DNA from: Nevskiales bacterium
Lineage (GTDB): Bacteria > Pseudomonadota > Gammaproteobacteria > Steroidobacterales > GCA-2729495
Direction of reading: 5' to 3'
DNA: 64,000 nt
NCBI GenBank assembly: GCA_011526045.1
Contig: WYBE01000002.1
Span: 1 to 64,000 of the forward strand
Position 1 is the first letter of the stretch, and each line of letters opens with the position of its first letter. The notes below the pieces were generated by a model. The model was not told where the DNA came from and ran no database searches. It worked only from the letters and a program-made list of their open reading frames with translations. Shown here piece after piece: positions 34,806 to 43,076 of this stretch. Position numbers and translations under genes: made by a program.

Positions 34806-35867
34806 CTACCCGCCGATGTAATACATCTCCACCTTCTCGGTGCCCGGGCGCAGCGAAGCCCGCAGCTCGCTGTAGCGGTCCTCCCGCCCGGTCCAGACCG
34901 TGGTGATGATGCGGCGCAGTTCCCCGTCGCTCGCGCCGGCGCGCAATGGCGTCTTCAGGTCGGTGCCCCGGGCGGCAAACAGGCAGGTGAACAGTTGCCC
35001 GTCCGAGGACAGGCGGGCCCGGGTGCAGGACCCGCAGAACGGCGCGGTGACCGACGAGACGAACCCGATCTCGCCCCTGCCGTCCTCGAATGCGTAGCGG
35101 CTCGCCACCTCGCCGTGGTAGCTGCGCTCGACCGGCGCGAGCGGCCAGCGTGCGCCGATGAGCCGGACGAGCTCGGCGGACGGCACGGTGTCGGCGCGCC
35201 GCCAGTGGTTGATGGTGCCGACATCCATGTACTCGATGAAGCGCACGATCACGCCGGTGCCGCGGAAATGTTCGACGAGATCCGGCACGGTATGGTCGTT
35301 GACGCCGCGGATCACCACGGTATTGACCTTCACCGGCGTCAGCCCGGCGCTGATCGCCTCGCCGATGCCCTCCAGCACGCGCGCCAGCTTGCCGCGGCCG
35401 CCGTTCATCGCGATGAACACGGCCTCGTCGAGCGAATCGACACTGACGGTGACCCGGGAGAGGCCTGCCGCCTTCAGCGCCGCCGCATGCTGCGCGAGCA
35501 GAATGCCATTGGTCGTCAGGGCAATGTCCTCGATGCCGCCGATCCGCGAGAGGTCGCCTACGAGATCGGGCAACCCGGGTCGCAGCAGTGGCTCGCCGCC
35601 GGTGATGCGGAGCTTTTTTACACCCAGCCCGGCGAACAACTGCGCCAGGCGCAGGATCTCCTCGAAGGACAGGCGCTCGCTGCTGCTCAGAAACTTGAAA
35701 TCTTTGTGGTACTTGTCCTCCGGCATGCAATACGGGCAGCGGAAATTGCAGCGGTCCATGACCGAGATGCGCAGATCCCGCATCGGGCGATGCAGCTGGT
35801 CACGCAGCGCTTCGGTCGTGTCGCGGCGCGGGCCCGGCCAACTCACCAGTTTTTCGTCGCTGCTCAT
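34806..35867 (-). CDS. moaA: GTP 3',8-cyclase MoaA
   Basis: A 353-residue radical SAM enzyme for the first step of molybdenum cofactor synthesis, converting GTP to 3',8-cyclo-GTP with MoaC. The N-terminal cluster is held by Cys40, Cys44 and Cys47 (MDRCNFRCPYCMPE); the C-terminal cluster by FCGSCTRARLSSDGQLFTC. The protein ends in GG as expected. Its neighbours fdhD (downstream, same strand) and the divergent qor-xdhC-moeA group form a molybdenum-cofactor locus; moaC, moaD, moaE are absent here, while moaB is at 58 kb. Confidence 0.96.
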   Translation of the reverse strand: MSSDEKLVSWPGPRRDTTEALRDQLHRPMRDLRISVMDRCNFRCPYCMPEDKYHKDFKFLSSSERLSFEEILRLAQLFAGLGVKKLRITGGEPLLRPGLPDLVGDLSRIGGIEDIALTTNGILLAQHAAALKAAGLSRVTVSVDSLDEAVFIAMNGGRGKLARVLEGIGEAISAGLTPVKVNTVVIRGVNDHTVPDLVEHFRGTGVIVRFIEYMDVGTINHWRRADTVPSAELVRLIGARWPLAPVERSYHGEVASRYAFEDGRGEIGFVSSVTAPFCGSCTRARLSSDGQLFTCLFAARGTDLKTPLRAGASDGELRRIITTVWTGREDRYSELRASLRPGTEKVEMYYIGG

Positions 35868-36062
35868 GGCTCCGGCACTCAGGATGTATCTGCCGGTGAC
35901 GCTAGCACAGGCGCAGGGGTGAGCTGAAGCCCGGATTGCCGTATGCGCCGCCGCAGCGCTACTGCGGCCGCGGGCGCGAACAACACGGCTGCGGCAGAGG
36001 AGCCCTTATACTGCCGGCGTTCGCCGGTCACGGGAAATTCAGTCGTGGTGCTGCCACAACGC

Positions 36063-37052
36063 ATGCGCGCCGTTGCCATCCGCGAGCCTGGCCCGCCGCA
36101 GGTGCTCACGCTCGTGCAACGCGAGCGGCCCGAACCGGCCGCCGGCGAGGTGCTGATCCGCGTTGCCGCAGCCGGCGTGAACCGCCCCGATTGCCTGCAG
36201 CGGCGCGGCCTGTACCCGCCGCCGCCCGGAGCCTCCGACCTGCCTGGCCTCGAAGTCGCCGGCGTCATCGCCGGACGCGGCGCCGGCGTAGCCGGCTGGC
36301 ATGACGGCGAGCGCGTCTGCGCCCTGCTCGCCGGCGGCGGCTACGCCGAGTTCTGCACCGTACCGGCCGTGCAGTGCCTGCCCGTGCCGGGCACGCTGTC
36401 CATGGTCGAGGCCGCAGTGCTGCCGGAAACCTTTTTCACCGTCTGGACCAACGTATTCGATCGCGGTCGGTTGCAGGCCGGCGAAACGCTGCTGGTACAC
36501 GGCGGGGCGAGCGGTATCGGCACGACGGCGATCCAGCTCGCCCGCGCCTTCGGCGCGCGCGTCTTCGCCACCGTTGGCACGGATGAGAAACGCGCGCTGT
36601 GCGAGCGACTCGGTGCCGAGCGCGCAATCAACTATCGCAGCGAGCAGTTCGCGACCGTGATCGCGGAGCTGACCGGCGGCCGGGGCGTGGACCTCATCCT
36701 GGACATCGTGGGCGCCCCGTACCTCGCCGACAACATCGCCGTCCTGCGCGAAGACGGACGCCTCGTCCTGATTGCCGCCCTCGGCGGCATGAAGAGCGAG
36801 ATCAACCTCGGCAAGGTGTTCGTCAAGCGGCTCACCATCACCGGCTCGACGCTGCGCAACCGCAGCCCCGCCGACAAAGGCCGCATCGGCGCCGCATTAC
36901 GCGAGCAGGTCTGGCCGCTGCTGGAGCGTCGCGTGATTTCACCCGTGGTGCAGGCGACTTTTCCGCTCGCCGATGCCGCTGCGGCACACGAACTGCTGGA
37001 AGCCGACCGCGCGATGGGTAAGCTGGCGCTGCTCGTGGGCGACATCGGCTGA
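36063..37052 (+). CDS. Zinc-independent NADPH:quinone oxidoreductase (MDR family)
   Basis: A 329-residue medium-chain dehydrogenase of the quinone-oxidoreductase type. N-terminal MRAVAIREPGPPQVLTL, GVNRPDCLQRRGLYPPPPG (substrate pocket), Rossmann motif HGGASGIGTTAIQLA (about 148-162) and the Leu-Val-Gly tail are typical; it lacks the catalytic zinc Cys/His set. It most resembles the PIG3/QorA-like group. ATG at 36063 is preferred; a GTG five codons upstream is possible. It lies 25 bases before xdhC and probably shares its transcript. A TATACT hexamer lies about 55 bases upstream. Confidence 0.85.
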   Translation: MRAVAIREPGPPQVLTLVQRERPEPAAGEVLIRVAAAGVNRPDCLQRRGLYPPPPGASDLPGLEVAGVIAGRGAGVAGWHDGERVCALLAGGGYAEFCTVPAVQCLPVPGTLSMVEAAVLPETFFTVWTNVFDRGRLQAGETLLVHGGASGIGTTAIQLARAFGARVFATVGTDEKRALCERLGAERAINYRSEQFATVIAELTGGRGVDLILDIVGAPYLADNIAVLREDGRLVLIAALGGMKSEINLGKVFVKRLTITGSTLRNRSPADKGRIGAALREQVWPLLERRVISPVVQATFPLADAAAAHELLEADRAMGKLALLVGDIG

Positions 37053-37077
37053 TGCAGGCAACCGGGTTGCAGGAACG

Positions 37078-38163
37078 ATGAGCGCCCGCCAGGTACTCGA
37101 TGCCTTCGATCGCTGGCGAGTGCAGCGCGTGCCGCTGGTGCTGGTGACCGTGACGGAGACCATCGGCTCGACATACAGCAAGGCAGGCCACCGGATCCTG
37201 TTGACCGACCGGGGTGAGTTCCAGGGACTGGTGAGCGGCGGCTGCCTCGAAGGCGACCTCGCCGAACACGCCCGTGGCGTGCTGGCGGCGGCACAGGCAC
37301 GCACGCTGACCTACGACCTGCGTGACGGGCAGGACGCGTTGTGGGGGCTCGGGATCGGCTGCAACGGGTTGTTCCGGCTGCTGCTGCAGCCGTTGTCGGC
37401 GACGGATGAATACGCGCCGTTTGCGACCATCGCCGCGCGCATGCGCGGTGACGACCCCGGCGCCACCGCGACCGTGGTCGAAAGCGACGACCCGCGGCTC
37501 CCCGCCGGCGCGACCGTCGTGAGCGCGGGCGCCACGCGGCTTGCCTGGCAGGTCGCGCCGCCCTGGCGTGAGCTGCTCCTCGGCGGCTGCCGCGCACATA
37601 CGGACGCGGCCACCGCCGTGTTGCGCCGCGAGTCCGTCGCCGGGCACGCGGCCACCGTCCTCTACGCGCCGTTGCGCCCGCTGCCGCGGCTGCTCGTGCT
37701 CGGCGCCGGGCTCGACGCGGTACCGCTGGTGGCGATGGCGCAGCAGCTGGGCTGGCGCGTGACGGTGGCCGATCACCGGCCGGCCTACCTCGAGCGCGGC
37801 GACCTGGCGACCGCCGACACGCTGCTCCTCGAGCCCGCAGGGCTCGCCGCAACGCTGCCGCTCGCAACCTTCGCCGCCGTGGTCGTGATGAGTCATCACC
37901 TGGAAACCGACCGCGCCTGGCTGGCGGCGCTCGCACCGTTCGCGCTGCCCTACATCGGGCTGCTCGGTCCGGCCGAGCGCGGTGCGCGCTTGGTGGCAGA
38001 ACTCGGCGCCGCGGGCGTCGCGCTGCGCACACCGCTGCACTCGCCCGTTGGCCTCGCCATCGGTGCGGACTCGCCGGAGTCGATCGCGCTGTCGATCCTT
38101 GCCGAGCTGCAAGCAACTCTGTCGCCACACCGCCCGCAGGCCGCGGCGGGAGTGCGGGCTTGA
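37078..38163 (+). CDS. xdhC: XdhC-family molybdenum cofactor maturation protein
   Basis: A 361-residue XdhC/CoxF-like chaperone that sulfurates and inserts the molybdenum cofactor into xanthine dehydrogenase-family enzymes. The N-terminal XdhC domain shows VTVTETIGSTYSKAGHRIL and GLVSGGCLEGDLAEHA (about 43-58); the C-terminal Rossmann domain has LVLGAGLDAVPLVAMAQQLG (about 206-225). AGGAACG precedes the ATG. It ends overlapping moeA (TTGA overlap), forming the qor-xdhC-moeA unit. A molybdo-hydroxylase client would be expected; only its orphan [2Fe-2S] subunit at 10.9-11.4 kb is seen. Confidence 0.9.
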   Translation: MSARQVLDAFDRWRVQRVPLVLVTVTETIGSTYSKAGHRILLTDRGEFQGLVSGGCLEGDLAEHARGVLAAAQARTLTYDLRDGQDALWGLGIGCNGLFRLLLQPLSATDEYAPFATIAARMRGDDPGATATVVESDDPRLPAGATVVSAGATRLAWQVAPPWRELLLGGCRAHTDAATAVLRRESVAGHAATVLYAPLRPLPRLLVLGAGLDAVPLVAMAQQLGWRVTVADHRPAYLERGDLATADTLLLEPAGLAATLPLATFAAVVVMSHHLETDRAWLAALAPFALPYIGLLGPAERGARLVAELGAAGVALRTPLHSPVGLAIGADSPESIALSILAELQATLSPHRPQAAAGVRA

Positions 38164-39389
38164 GCGACCCGCCGCCCCTGCCCCGCCAGCGCATCAGCGT
38201 CGAAGAGGCCACACGCCTCATCGACGAGCACACGCCACGCTGGCCCACGCAGCGTGTGCCACTCGCCGCAGCTGCCGGGATGGTACTGCGCGAACCGATC
38301 GCGGCCGAGCGCGACCAGCCGCCCTTCGACCGGGTCACCATGGACGGCATCGCCATCGCGGGCGCGGCGCTTGCCGCCGGCCGGCGCGAGTTCCGTATCA
38401 GCGGCACGCAGGGCGCCGGCGCCGCGGCGCTCACCCTGCCCGACGGCAACCAGTGCATCGAGGTGATGACCGGCAGCCCGCTGCCGCAGGGCGCCGATTG
38501 CGTCGTGCCGGTGGAGCGCATCAGCATCCGCAACGACATCGCCACGCTCGAGCCCGGTTACACGCCCGCAGCCGGACAGAACGTGCACCGTCGTGCCAGC
38601 GACCACCGCCAGGGCGATGCACTGCTCGGCCCGGGCATCGTGATCGGTCCGCCCGAAATGGCGGTGCTCACGATCGGGGGACGCGCCGACGTTGCCGTCA
38701 CCCGGCCACCGCGCATCGCCGTGATCTCTACCGGCGACGAGCTCGTGCCGCCCGGGCAATCCATCGCGCCCTACCAGATCCGCTCCTCCAACGATCTCGC
38801 CATCGAGGCAGCGCTGCGCGAGCGCGGTCACGCGCAGGTGACACGGGCACTGCTGCGCGACGACCCTGCGGATCTGCGCCGCGAAATCGGCCGGTTGCTG
38901 GAGGTCTCCGAGGTGCTGATTCTTTCCGGCGGCGTCTCGATGGGCCAGTTCGACCACGTCCCGGCGACGCTCGCCGCGCTCGGCATCGAGGTGGTGTTCC
39001 ACAAGGTCTCCCAGCGGCCCGGCCTGCCGTTGTGGTTCGGCTGCGACCGGCGCGACCGGCTGGTCTTCGCGTTGCCCGGCAACCCGGTCTCCAGCCTGGT
39101 CTGCCTGGTGCGCTACGTGCTGCCGGCGCTCGCCCGCGCCGCGGGCGCAAGGCCCCCGCCCGCCCCCTTCCTGCCGCTCGGCGCCGCGGTCGACTTCCGG
39201 CCGGACTTGACGTGGTTTCTGCCGGTCGCTCTCGAGTGGCAGGACAAGGGCGCGGTGGTGGCCCATCCGCGACCGACCAACACCTCGGGCGACTTCGTCT
39301 CGCTCACCGGCACCGACGGCTGCCTCGAACTGCCGCGCGGGCGCGACCACTACCCCGCCGGCTTCGCCGCGCGCTTCTTTGCCTGGTAG
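38160..39389 (+). CDS. moeA: Molybdopterin molybdenumtransferase MoeA
   Basis: A 409-residue MoeA, which inserts molybdenum into adenylated molybdopterin. The signatures are FDRVTMDGIAIAG (about 55-67), EVMTGSPLPQGADCVVPVE (about 101-119), ISTGDELVPPGQ, GGVSMGQFDHVPATL and PGNPVSSLVCLVRYV. The start appears to be TTG at 38160, overlapping the xdhC stop by four bases (TTGA); no ATG or GTG is suitably placed. The gene converges on the peptide-binding-protein gene with an 18-base gap. Confidence 0.92.
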   Translation: MSDPPPLPRQRISVEEATRLIDEHTPRWPTQRVPLAAAAGMVLREPIAAERDQPPFDRVTMDGIAIAGAALAAGRREFRISGTQGAGAAALTLPDGNQCIEVMTGSPLPQGADCVVPVERISIRNDIATLEPGYTPAAGQNVHRRASDHRQGDALLGPGIVIGPPEMAVLTIGGRADVAVTRPPRIAVISTGDELVPPGQSIAPYQIRSSNDLAIEAALRERGHAQVTRALLRDDPADLRREIGRLLEVSEVLILSGGVSMGQFDHVPATLAALGIEVVFHKVSQRPGLPLWFGCDRRDRLVFALPGNPVSSLVCLVRYVLPALARAAGARPPPAPFLPLGAAVDFRPDLTWFLPVALEWQDKGAVVAHPRPTNTSGDFVSLTGTDGCLELPRGRDHYPAGFAARFFAW

Positions 39390-39407
39390 CGGCGCGGGAT
39401 TCGCGAT

Positions 39408-41003
39408 CTACCTTTCCACCCGCAGGAAGCGCGTCGGAGTCGTGCCGCGCGGCGTGTCGATCCAGCCCTTCACCACCGGCGACACGAGTCGCCGACCCAC
39501 GTAGAAGTAAATGGGAATCACGGGGTGCTCGGCCATCATCAGCGCCTCGGCCTCGCGCAGCAGCGCGACGCGCGCGCCTTCGTCACGCGTCTCGTTCGAC
39601 TGGGCGAGCAGCCGGTCGAAGCGCGCATTCGACCAGCGCGCCCAGTTGTTGGGGTTGCCGCTCTCGAGCAGTTGCAGGAACGCGTAGGCATCGCTGAAAG
39701 TCCCGAAGTAGGCCCAACGCGCCACGTCGAAGTTCATCGCACGGATGCGGCCGGTCAGCGCGCGGAAGTCGAGGTTGGTGAGTTCGGCGCGGACACCGAC
39801 CGCCTGCCACATGCCCGCCAGCGCCACCATGAGCTTGCGGTTCTCCTCCTGCGTGTCGTACACGAGCGGCACCACGAGCGGCTGCGCGGCACCGAAACCG
39901 GCCGCGTCCAGCAGCTCGCGGGCGAGCGCCTGGCGGCGCGCAAGCGGCAACTCGTCGTCGGCCTGGCGCAGCCCGCCGACGTCACCGTCGACGTCCGGCG
40001 GCACCAGCGACCAGGCCGGGCGCACCCCGGTACGCAGCAGCCGCTCGGTGATCGCCTCGCGGTCGATGGCGAGTGACAGCGCCCGGCGCACGCGCGGGTC
40101 GTCGAACGGCGCCCGCGCCGTGTTCACCGCCAGAAAATACGTTCCGAGCGCGGGCACCACGTGCAGCGCCTCGGGCATGTTGGCGCGGATCCAGTCGATT
40201 TCGTCGGGCGGAAAATTGAGCACGATGTCGAGTTCGCCCGCGCGGAAACGGCGCAGCGAAGTGCCGAGATCCTGCGTCGGATGCCACCAGATCTCGTCGA
40301 TCGCCACGGTGTCGGCGGCGAAGAACCGCGGGTTGCGCACCAACCGGATGTGGTCCTGCGGCACGCGCCCGGCGAGCACGTAAGGACCATTGCCGACCAT
40401 GCGGCCCGCCCGCGTCCAGTCGTTGCCGTACTGCTCGATCACGTGGCGCGGCACCGGCGCCACCTGCACGTTGGCGAGCAACTGCGGGAGGTAGGGCACC
40501 GGATGCTCCAGGCGCATGACGAAGGTGCGTGCATCGGGCGCCGCAACGCCGAGCGTTTCCGGCGCTGCCTCCCCGCGGAACACGGGGCGCGCACCCTCGA
40601 TGAAAAAGAACACGCCCGCGAGGGTCGAGGCCGTAGCGGGCGTCATCAGGCGCCGGAACGAATAGACGAAATCATCCGCGTTGAGCGGCCGGCCGTCGGA
40701 CCAGGTCAGACCCGGGCGCAGGTGAAAGGTGTAGCTGCGGCCGTCCTCGCTGATGCTCCAGCTCTCGGCGGAGCCCGGTGCCGGGCGCGACCCGGCATCG
40801 CGCATCAGCAGGCCGGCGACGAGATCGGTGAGCAGCGGCGCAGCGAGCGAGCCGGCGGCAACAGTCGGGTCGAGCGATGGCGGCTCGGCCGCCGTCCCCT
40901 GGTGCATCACCATCGGCTCCGCAGCGACGGATGCGGCGGTCGAAGCCAGCACGACAGCCAGCGCAAAGCGCATGGCGGCGCGCGCGATGACGCGGTGGAT
41001 CAT
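39408..41003 (-). CDS. ABC-transporter oligopeptide-binding protein (OppA/DppA type)
   Basis: A 531-residue extracytoplasmic solute-binding protein of family 5 (SBP_bac_5). It has a signal peptide ending about residue 27 (ASVAAEP), then the family signatures TAAEPPSLDPTVAAG, TFHLRPGLTWSDGRPLNADDFVYSFRRL-like motif (about 92-118) and PYVLAGRVPQDHIRLVRNPRFF. GGGG lies before the ATG at 41003. The partner permease and ATPase genes (oppBCDF) are not adjacent, so the transporter context is unclear. It may bind peptides, dipeptides or other small solutes. Confidence 0.88.
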   Translation of the reverse strand: MIHRVIARAAMRFALAVVLASTAASVAAEPMVMHQGTAAEPPSLDPTVAAGSLAAPLLTDLVAGLLMRDAGSRPAPGSAESWSISEDGRSYTFHLRPGLTWSDGRPLNADDFVYSFRRLMTPATASTLAGVFFFIEGARPVFRGEAAPETLGVAAPDARTFVMRLEHPVPYLPQLLANVQVAPVPRHVIEQYGNDWTRAGRMVGNGPYVLAGRVPQDHIRLVRNPRFFAADTVAIDEIWWHPTQDLGTSLRRFRAGELDIVLNFPPDEIDWIRANMPEALHVVPALGTYFLAVNTARAPFDDPRVRRALSLAIDREAITERLLRTGVRPAWSLVPPDVDGDVGGLRQADDELPLARRQALARELLDAAGFGAAQPLVVPLVYDTQEENRKLMVALAGMWQAVGVRAELTNLDFRALTGRIRAMNFDVARWAYFGTFSDAYAFLQLLESGNPNNWARWSNARFDRLLAQSNETRDEGARVALLREAEALMMAEHPVIPIYFYVGRRLVSPVVKGWIDTPRGTTPTRFLRVER

Positions 41004-41104
41004 CTCTACCCCCCGTACAGGCCAGCCGGGGCCAAGGATACGACGCCGCGGCGATCGGCGAGAACCCGGGGAGCGCCGTTCCGGCACCCCGCCCTGTCCG
41101 CCGC

Positions 41105-41788
41105 TCAGGCCGGTGCGGTGAGTTCCACCGTGACGACCCCGTCGACCGCGCGCAGGGCATCGACCAGCGGCGCCAGCTCGCCCGAACGCGTCGCTGTCAT
41201 GAGCCAGAGTTCTGCGGTGTCGGTTCCGTCGGCCTGCTGGAACGTTGCGCGTTGCACGGCCAGGCCGTGTGCCGCGGCGAGCGCTTCTATCTCGGCCAGT
41301 TGCAGGCGGCCACGACCGGATTCCACGCGCAGGACGCGCGCCCGGCGCGATGCCAGCAGGCGCTGTTCCACCAGCTTCAGCAGAAACAGGATCACGAACG
41401 CGATCGCGGTCGTGCCGATGGCGGCGAAGTACAGACCGCTGCCGGCGGCGAGACCGATCGTGGCGACGGTCCACAGCCCGGCCGCAGTCGTGAGGCCGCG
41501 GACGACCTCGAAGCGGTGCATGATCAGGATGGCACCGGCACCGAGGAAGCCGACGCCGGAGACCACCTGTGCGGCGATGCGCGAGGGATCGAGCGCGACG
41601 TGTGGCTGGTCGATGACGTCCTCGAATCCGAAAGCCGACACGATGATCGCCAGCGCGGAGCCGAGGCACACCAGCATGTGTGTGCGCAGCCCGGCGGTGC
41701 TGACGTGACGCTCCCGTTCATATCCGATGACACCACCGAGCAGCACGGCCAGTACCAGCCGGAGCAGGATCTCCTCCTGAGTGATCAT
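41105..41788 (-). CDS. MgtC/SapB-family membrane protein
   Basis: A 227-residue MgtC-type inner-membrane protein with four to five helices in the first 140 residues and a cytoplasmic ACT-like tail. The motifs VIGYERE (about 20-26), LRTHMLVCLGSAL (34-46), VSGVGFLGAGAI (76-87) and GLTTAAGLWTVATIGLAAG are all present. MgtC proteins help bacteria cope with low Mg2+ by restraining the F-type ATPase. A CTCCGGCACC motif shared with other genes of this area lies about 25-30 bases upstream of its start. Confidence 0.9.
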   Translation of the reverse strand: MITQEEILLRLVLAVLLGGVIGYERERHVSTAGLRTHMLVCLGSALAIIVSAFGFEDVIDQPHVALDPSRIAAQVVSGVGFLGAGAILIMHRFEVVRGLTTAAGLWTVATIGLAAGSGLYFAAIGTTAIAFVILFLLKLVEQRLLASRRARVLRVESGRGRLQLAEIEALAAAHGLAVQRATFQQADGTDTAELWLMTATRSGELAPLVDALRAVDGVVTVELTAPA

Positions 41789-41890
41789 GGCTGCCTCCCG
41801 GGATACAGGTGCCGGAGCATTTGATCATTTCACCATGATCAGGAGCTTCCGACAAAGGCGGCGCTGCGGGACTCTGACATACTGGGCCGC

Positions 41891-42334
41891 ATGCGCTATC
41901 TGGAAGACCTCACCGTTGGTGAGCGCATCCTGACTGGGCCAGTCGTGGTCACGGAAGCGGACATTCTTGCTTTCGCCAGACAATTCGATCCACAGCCGAT
42001 GCATGTGGACCGCAAGGCAGCCACCGTGGGGCCGCTCGGCGGGTTGAGTGCCAGCGGTTGGCATACAGCCGCCATGGTGATGCGGCTGATCGTGGATGCA
42101 GACCCGCTGGACGGAGTGCCCTGGCTCGGGCTGGGTGTCGACGGGTTGCGCTGGCTGAGTCCGGTTCGGCCAGGCGACACGATCACCGTGGAGATAGAGA
42201 TTGTGGCGATCACTCCGTCTCGCGCGAAACAGAGTCACGGCATCGTTCGCACCGGCATCACTGCACGGAACCAGCACGGCGAGGCGGTGATGACGCTATC
42301 TCCGAATCTCTGGATTCCCCGGCGACCGCTTTAG
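41891..42334 (+). CDS. MaoC-like hot-dog dehydratase
   Basis: A 147-residue hot-dog protein of the MaoC/R-hydratase family. N-terminal DLTVGERILTGPVVVTEADILAFARQFDPQPMHVD-like sequence contains the D-x4-H catalytic pair (Asp33 and His38 by count) in FDPQPMH; GLSASGWHTAAMVMRL follows and contains the conserved Gly/His loop. These enzymes hydrate trans-2-enoyl-CoA or act on acyl-CoA analogues. The gene has no ribosome site; a CATACT hexamer ends 7 bases before the ATG, so a leaderless transcript is possible. It is isolated and diverges from mgtC. Confidence 0.87.
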   Translation: MRYLEDLTVGERILTGPVVVTEADILAFARQFDPQPMHVDRKAATVGPLGGLSASGWHTAAMVMRLIVDADPLDGVPWLGLGVDGLRWLSPVRPGDTITVEIEIVAITPSRAKQSHGIVRTGITARNQHGEAVMTLSPNLWIPRRPL

Positions 42335-42416
42335 CGCTGGAGCGCCGCTCGGGGCGGCGGAATATTTGACGGCGGGGCGGGCTGCGCCGGGCCCGCGTGA
42401 CATGGGCCCGACGCGT

Positions 42417-43037
42417 TCAAATGCGGGTCACACCGGTCTGCCAGACCTTGGGGAAACCGACGCCGTGGGCAACTCTGCGGCACCGTGGTTCACCCCACGG
42501 GTGCTTGATCAGCGTGGGTCCATCGACGTGGTCGACGAGGCTGGGCCAGGTGTAGCGCACGAGTTGCTTGCGCTCAGCCCAGTACAGGCCAATGCGCCTG
42601 TCGTAGGCGGCGTCGCACAGCTTTCCCCAGGTGAGGAATCTGGCGATGTGACCGGTGGGCATGGCGATGGCGACCCCCCACAGCATCCGCTGGTGCTCGA
42701 GCCAGGCGTTGCCGTCCCGGTCGGCGCGTTCGATGGCTCGGGTGACGCGTACCGGCAGCGGCCGGCCGGTGCCGATGTAGAAGCTCACGGCAGTCTCCGG
42801 GGCATGCAGCAGGGCAGCGGTTACATGGCGACGGAACTGCGGGATGGGGAGAGCATCGTCCTGCAGGACGAGATGCCAGTCTGCACCCGGATCGTGAAGC
42901 GTCCAGGCGACGTCGCCGTTGCGGGTTTCACCCCGGTCGCCGGGGTCGAGTGAAATATCGGCATCGAGCTGGCCGGACAGGGCGACGGCAGCATCGACCC
43001 TGGCGATATGAGCCATGACTGTGATGCTAAGTTTCAC
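42417..43037 (-). CDS. GT-A-like hypothetical protein of actinobacterial/phage type
   Basis: A 206-residue protein beginning MKLSITVMAHIARVD, followed by a DPGADWHLVLQDDALP segment (about 49-64) that looks like a GT-A glycosyltransferase metal motif and then WPSLVDHVDG (about 168-177). I recall such proteins mainly from actinobacteria and their phages, where they are annotated as glycosyltransferase-like or hypothetical; this is memory, not a search result. It lies alone between the MaoC and RND genes. A shared CTCCGGCACC motif is about 27-33 bases upstream of its ATG. Function unproven. Confidence 0.5.
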   Translation of the reverse strand: MKLSITVMAHIARVDAAVALSGQLDADISLDPGDRGETRNGDVAWTLHDPGADWHLVLQDDALPIPQFRRHVTAALLHAPETAVSFYIGTGRPLPVRVTRAIERADRDGNAWLEHQRMLWGVAIAMPTGHIARFLTWGKLCDAAYDRRIGLYWAERKQLVRYTWPSLVDHVDGPTLIKHPWGEPRCRRVAHGVGFPKVWQTGVTRI

Positions 43038-43076
43038 TCACGTCGGTGGTGCCGTTGGTGGTGCCGGAGCATGTCA

